From NCBI GenBank assembly GCA_029204225.1, contig CM055103.1:4320114-4384113 (forward strand): a stretch of 64,000 nt of DNA, given 5' to 3'. The notes beneath the pieces are model-generated. The model did not search any database. It saw only the letters and a list, made by a program, of their open reading frames with translations, and had not been told where the DNA came from. Position numbers and translations under genes: made by a program. Below, one piece after another: positions 58,918 through 64,000 of this stretch; position 1 is the first letter of the stretch, and every line of letters begins with the position of its first letter. The DNA is from Diphasiastrum complanatum. Taxonomy: Eukaryota; Streptophyta; Lycopodiopsida; Lycopodiales; Lycopodiaceae.

Positions 58918-60294
58918 AACCTATCCTCCCCACAGAGAGAGTGCTTGGGAATAGGGTGAAAAAGTGTGGTAAAAAAAAAAGTTTAAAAAATGGCGAGTAA
59001 TGTGGAGCATGAAACAAATGGGCCAAGTGGGTTTAGAAAATAGTTGATTAATTGAAAAAAAAGTGCTGCACAGACAAAAGATGATTAGAATGGGAATCAA
59101 AAGAAATTCAAAGCACCTGCTGAAAGAATTGAAAATGGAACAAGTGTAAAATCACAAGTGAGGGACATGGCTATTGAAAGCTGAGCTTATTGTGTAAAGG
59201 TAAGCAAGTCGTCAACGGCACCAAATGTTGAAAGAATTCCTCTCTGTATCTAGCCAACTACTGGGTGCAGAACTTCGATTTTGCACAGTCGGTTAACCAA
59301 TCATCTGGCTAAGCCAAATGCTCCACTCACTCACGAGCCTCTGCTTAGAATCTGCACTTCCTAATCGGACCTAATCAGACTACCATTCACTCTAACTCAA
59401 ACAACTGAAGGAATGGCTAATTCTAATACTCCTCGATTCAACAACATTTCCATAAAACATGGAACATGGCAATCATAATACACAAACTTATTCTAAGCAT
59501 TCTTGTAACTTCAGCTTGTCATCACGAGTGACTCAAATAAGTTCTACTCACCTAACATTCATCAACAAATTCTACAGTCAAGAACAACAAATCTATAGTT
59601 TCAATACTACAATCTTAAATTCATACAACAGACAAACTCCAATTCTCACTTGTAATTCTTCTTGACTAATCTCAAAACTTCACAGTCACTCATTACACAA
59701 TTATGAACAACAGATGGTGCACAAATATGATAAGAAGTATTCCAAAGGTTCTTATTCCAATGACAATAGTTCTTACAACCCTATGTAACAATAAACATCA
59801 CATCATCAACTCTGCTCATTACTAGTTTGATCATCAATACAACCATTCAGCTATCCTTCTCTGGATCATCCGATATGGATCTTGACAGATATCTAGCTCT
59901 GCGCTCTCTCTACACTGCTTAATCACCCATGACCTCTATTCAGTCTATGAACTCTCCTCCAAGTCCCCCTTCTTCCTCTTTGGTTTCTCCTTTCTATCTT
60001 TTCTCTTTCTCACTTTTGCCCACCATTCAGTTTCTTGGTTGTCACTTTTTACAACTGGGCACAACTGATTGCAATTTTCTCAACTCCTCACTATCATGTC
60101 ACATCCGACTAACTCTTAAGTAGCTACCTAATTTGTCCTCAACTCATGGTCTTACACAACAAGATGCCATGGTTGGGTCATTAAGCTACAGGTCTAGTTA
60201 CTTTAAGAGTATCAAAAAAACTTATATCCACTGGCCTCATGAATATTCCTCCAGTTAATCTTGATATTGGTAGAGAAAGTCTTGTGATACACCT
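58918..60294. mobile_element. Probable Gypsy LTR region on the minus strand with primer site
   Basis: The minus strand at about 59225-59207 reads TTTGGTGCCGTTGACGAC, resembling the TGGCGCCGTTG primer-binding site of plant Gypsy elements. It is directly preceded by ...TTTCAACA, an LTR end. That suggests an LTR from about 59229 up to about 60130-60200. No second copy was found here and no coding sequence is supported in 58918-60294. Confidence 0.4.
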
Positions 60295-60420
60295 AAATGC
60301 TAAATTTCTACATTGTTAATGGTATTTGATTTGCTATCCTTGTAACCCAAGATCAAAGGGACAAATTGGATTTTAGTGATTTAATTTTCTTCACATTTCA
60401 TGTGTTGTGAGAAACTATAA
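60295..60420 (+). mobile_element. Family C LTR, 3' end fragment
   Basis: TTTCTACATTGTTAATGG, ATTTGATTTGCTATCCTTGTAA and TTTTAGTGATTTAATTTTCTTCAC correspond to the last 120 bases of the family C LTR (compare 58830-58917). No other part of the LTR is attached. 60421-60621 has no recognisable features. Confidence 0.55.
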
Positions 60421-60621
60421 CTAATTACATGAATACATTGTCACAATTTGCTCAAAAAAATGTTGCCTCCAAAAAACACCATGGCGACGTCTCGACAAGA
60501 AGCCAAGAAAATGTTATCAATAGTTGGCATGGATTACAAGAGTATTCATGCATGTCTCGATGATTGCATTTTATATCAAGACAAGTTTGAGGAGTCAAGC
60601 ATGTGTCCACATTGTGGGGAA

Positions 60622-61416
60622 TGACAAAATTTCCATAATTCACATGTGTGGGGAATGTCCACAAGTATGATTGATCTCGATTAAGCTTTGTGATTAGCAC
60701 AATAACCTGATTCTAGATTGTTTAGCAAGATCTAGTTCAGAAGAAATGGCTTAACCACAATCTAGCATGCTAAGCATCAGAATATGATAGCAATGAATCA
60801 AATAATGAACAAAAGTACAAGATTTTAGTGTATTAGCATTAGCTTCAACACGAGTTAGAGAGAGAAAGCTAGAGAGATAACAAGCAAAATAGTTTAGATC
60901 CAAAATGGCATGAGGTAGTTACAAAACTTTGGTTCTTCATCATTGATTGTGAGGAGAGCTACACATATTTATGGAGTTTGAGATAGCTCGAGGTAGAACC
61001 AAATCTATCCATTCCAAAATGACAACTAAAGTGACATCTAGAGTCTATGTGACATTTGTCACTTGCCATGCATGAAATTCTACCAACTTTTTACAAGTGT
61101 ACTAGTTCTAACTAACAAAGTACAAATCATCATGCATTTGTCCATTACACTTTGTGCATGCCTTGCATGTCACTATGGATCACTTACAATTAATGCATGT
61201 GAATTGCCACGAGTTTCTACAAGCATGAATTTGCCAATTCTATGTCTACAAACTATATGCAGGTTATATTCTTCAATCTAGACATTGCATAACCATGTAG
61301 CTCGAGTTCTATGTAGGCCAAACTTGGCATTTTGAATTTATGAGCTACATACTTGCATGGTACAACATTTGTAGCAAGCCAAGAAATCAATATGATTTGT
61401 TTTTCCAATTTTAACA
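60622..61416 (-). mobile_element. 3' LTR of Copia 5 (family E, minus orientation)
   Basis: The minus strand starts TGTTAAAATTGG at 61416, after a short purine-rich tract (TTTTTAGGAG), just below the end of Copia pol. It ends near TTTTGTCA at 60622, about 795 bp. 60622-61010 matches 51183-51579. A minus-strand TATTTATG-type box lies near 60970. Confidence 0.65.
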
Positions 61417-61430
61417 CTCCTAAAAATAAT

Positions 61431-61832
61431 CTATATTGATTTGAACATGAATCTTGGTATGACTCCAAGATTGGCTCTATGTTTGATGAAGGAACTTTTG
61501 CTCAAAGGTTGGGTGAGCATATCAGCAATGCAAGATGATGTGTCGATGTGCTCCAAATTGATTTCCCCTCCAATGAGCTTCTCTCTCACGAAGTGATGTG
61601 CAACTTTGATATGCTTGCTCCTTGCATGGAATATCGGGTTGTTGGCAAGGGCTTGGGCTGAAATGTTGTCACACATAATCATAGGTAGATCTTCTTCCAA
61701 GATTATCTTTAGTTCCACTAGTAACCTCTTGATCCAAAACACTTCCTTTGTTGTTGTAGTGAGTGCCTTGTACTCAGCTTCACATGATGAGAGTGATACA
61801 GTATCTTGCTTTTTGGAAAGCCGAGATTCTAA
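61431..61832 (-). pseudogene. Copia 5 RNase H
   Basis: The minus strand reads WLSKKQDTVSLSSCEAEYKA, VFWIKRLLVELKI, MIMCDNISAQALANNPIFHA, RSKHIKVAHHFVREKL and IADMLTQPLSK, the standard Copia RNase H from its catalytic Glu region to the end of pol. It follows directly on the RT start at 61833-62151 with the RT core missing. Confidence 0.9.
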
Positions 61833-62151
61833 TTGATACCATCTTTGAAACTAGGGCAAAGGTCTTCTCATAATCAAGTCCATAAACTTGAGCAAAACCT
61901 TTAGCACAAAGCCTAGCCTTGTACTTGTTGATTGTGCCATCTTGATTATACTTGACTCGGAAAACCCACTTGCAACCATTGATGTGCTTGTTGGATGGAA
62001 GATCCACAAGCTCCCATGTCTTATTGACCATCAAAGCTTCATATTCCTCCTTCATGGCAAGGTACCATTCCTTCGAGTTGAGTGCATCATATACATCCTT
62101 TAGCTCCTCATGAGAAATAAAATAAGCATAATTAGTGGAGTTGATTTCCAC
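61833..62151 (-). pseudogene. Copia 5 reverse transcriptase, N-terminal part only
   Basis: Reads EWYLAMKEEYEALMVNKTWE, HINGCKWVFRVKYNQDGTIN and KARLCAKGFAQVYGLDYEKT, then VSKMVSIRI. There it jumps in a different frame to the RNase H (SWLSKKQ region missing its start). The palm with LLIYVDDI-type motif, roughly 300-350 residues in the family, is absent. Confidence 0.9.
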
Positions 62152-62845
62152 TTGTTGCCTCTATCTTCATAGGTAAGCCTTCTAGGCTCGCATCTTTCTC
62201 TTGAGATAGCCTTGGTGAAAAGATTCAAGGTGACTCCTCCTCAATTCTCGGCCCCATCTCTCCATGATAATCTTCAAGGGTGAAAATTGGAGTATCTTTT
62301 TGAGAGTCTTTGAACTCGGCCTCCTCAAGAATGTATTTTTGATCTTCATGGAATATAACATCCCTACTCTCAATTGTAGTTGAGGTAGAGAGAACATAGA
62401 TTCTGTAAGCTTTCTTGTTGGATGCATATCCAACCATGATCCCTCTAATGGAATTAGGATCATCTCTTTTCCTTGTTTCCAAGGGCACATTAACAAAGCA
62501 AGCACAACCAAAAACTCTATGGTGATCTACCTTAGGTTTCTTCTTAAACAAGACTTCAAAAGGTGATTTTCCAGCAAGTGCATTGTGAGGTAATCTATTG
62601 CACAAATAGTTTGCACAATTTATAGCTTCACCCCAATAATCAATAGGCGAAGAAGCTACTACTCGAATTGCTTTAGCACATTCACATAAAGATATGTTTT
62701 TCCTCTCATCTACTCCATTTTGAGATGGAGAATAAGCACAAGAAAACTCTCTCTTTATTCCTTCACCTTCACAGTATTCACGAAAGTTGTTGGAGATGAA
62801 TTCACCTCCTCCATCACATCTTAAAGCTTTAACTTTAAAAGAAAA
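62152..62845 (-). pseudogene. Copia 5 integrase, C-terminal part and linker
   Basis: In the frame after a stop at 62846: ALRCDGGGEFISNNFREYCE (second D block), SPSQNGVDERKNISLCECAK (E block; A of VAERKN is D), DYWGEAINCANYLCNRLPHN, GKSPFEVLFKKKPKVDHHRV, GIMVGYASNKKAYRIYVLST, then an acidic linker. It runs into the RT segment with at least one frameshift near 62225-62180. Confidence 0.9.
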
Positions 62846-63952
62846 CTATTTCTCAACATAAGCTTTGAAGATTAGGAAGTGATCAAAAACCATAGCCTTT
62901 GAAGAAGGTAGATACATCCAGGTATATCTAGTAAAGTCATCAATAAAGGTGACAAAACATGTTGCACCGCCAATACTTTTAGAAGAGGAAAAATGTACAT
63001 CTGAGTGTATAAGCTCCAAAGGATGAGTATTCTTTATAAAAGACTTCTGATATGGCTTTCTGTGTGACTTTGCAATGGCACAAGCCTCACATGGCTTGAA
63101 ATATTTAGAAAGAGATTTTGGAAGACCAATAGCCTTCACCTTCTTAACCATAGAAGACATAGATTTAAAGTTAGAATGACCCAACCTTCTATGCCACAGC
63201 TCCTCCTTAGATAACAAAGCAACTTCACAAAGGTTTGCATTCTCATAAGAATTCAACTTAAAAACTCCACCACATCTAGATCCATCAACAAGGATCTCAT
63301 CATTTCTCTTGATAAAACAAGTATTGGAGTTGAACTTTACATCACAACCATTATCAAGCAACTTTTCCACACTAATTAAGTTCTTTGTGAGTTTTTGAAT
63401 GAAAAGAACATTAGAAAGTGCAAGAACTTTTGAAGAAGCAAGTTTCAATGGAATGTTGCCAATTCCTTCTATTGGGCACTCATGATCATTAGCAGTATAA
63501 ATAGATCTCTTGAGTCCTTTGAAAGATAAGATTGAGTCAAATGACTCATTTGAACAGCACATATGTGAAGAAGCTCCATTATCTATGAACCAAGCTCCAT
63601 CTTTCTTAAAAGGTGATGAAGAAAAACTGGACACCATAAGTGATCCTTCTCCATCACTTGCAACAGAATCTTCTTCAATGTCTTTGGAGAGATTAGCTTG
63701 CTTGAGTTGGTTTTTCTTCTTGAAGCAATTAGAGGCATAGTGCCTCTTCTTGCCACAGAAGAAACACTTCACTTTCTTCTTCTTGGTCTTTGAATTAGAA
63801 GGATGAGATGTATCATCCTCTTCACCATCTTTGTCTCGATCTTTGGCTTTGTCATTGTTGGATGCTTCAGAGAACTGATTCTTACTCCTTCCTTTTTGCT
63901 TACCTTTGACAAAGAGGGCTTTGTCACTTCCACCATGCTCGAGTTTGTTCAT
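62846..63952 (-). pseudogene. Copia 5 gag end, protease and integrase N-terminal part
   Basis: 368 open codons. A Lys/Asp-rich gag tail, the zinc knuckle CFFCGKKRHYASNC and the protease WFIDNGASSHM (DNGA, as in Copia 1) come first. Then YTANDHECPIEG, LISVEKLLDNG, the pre-integrase LWHRRLGHSNFKS with CEACAIAKSHRKPY, and the first catalytic Asp block FVTFIDDFTRYTWMYL. An in-frame TAG at 62846-62848 interrupts the integrase. The gag N-terminus and 5' LTR lie beyond 64000. Confidence 0.93.
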
Positions 63953-64000
63953 CCTGGAGAGTTTGTAGCTTTGTCTAGATTCTTCAGAAATAAAAATTCC

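Overview
The window looks like nuclear DNA of a flowering plant. It is AT-rich and packed with decayed Ty1/Copia and Ty3/Gypsy retrotransposons. Plant-type tRNA-Met primer-binding sites (TGGTATCAGAGC) and degenerate plant-type TTTAGGG repeats are present. The two real host genes are a plant-type mitochondrial SDH2 and a plant-type eIF3 subunit a. I cannot name the species.

Host genes: SDH2 (iron-sulphur subunit of succinate dehydrogenase) lies on the minus strand at the left edge. Only its first coding exon (1640-2319) is present, and its intron runs off the window. The complete eIF3a gene lies on the minus strand at 32178-41100. I could model it as 13 exons whose phases all agree, giving 1036 residues. 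Its introns carry several local tandem repeats, and its last exon carries a 14-15 residue repeat. Both are housekeeping genes and sit in retrotransposon DNA without sign of co-regulation.

Layout: 1-2.7 kb SDH2; 4.4-12.5 kb minus-strand retroelement remnants (Copia RNase H scrap, LTR, a long degenerate coiled-coil/proline-rich ORF, Gypsy pol); 12.55-17 kb Copia element 1 with LTR and primer site, truncated into a gag-like scrap and then a Gypsy integrase (17.2-18.4 kb); 18.4-19.7 kb unusual iterated sequences, including a 500-bp telomere-like block; 19.7-22.3 kb Copia element 3 with a Gypsy RT scrap lodged antisense in its gag; 22.3-23.9 kb LTR pieces; 24-27.4 kb Copia element 2; 28.2-30.3 kb a GC-richer reverse-transcriptase relic with zinc fingers and a nuclease-like C-terminus, which is the most unusual item; 32.2-41.1 kb eIF3a; 42.5-45.2 kb Copia element 4; 45.2-58.9 kb a mosaic of LTRs, gag-like ORFs and inverted repeats, with a small tRNA-derived SINE in one LTR; 59-64 kb more LTRs and Copia element 5 on the minus strand, running off the right edge.

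All five Copia copies with substantial coding sequence are defective, and four of them have lost a catalytic domain (integrase core or RT core) while keeping other parts. None of the retroelements can be autonomous as read here. Element boundaries and LTR assignments come from reading repeats by eye and are approximate unless a primer site, polypurine tract or target-site duplication fixes them.
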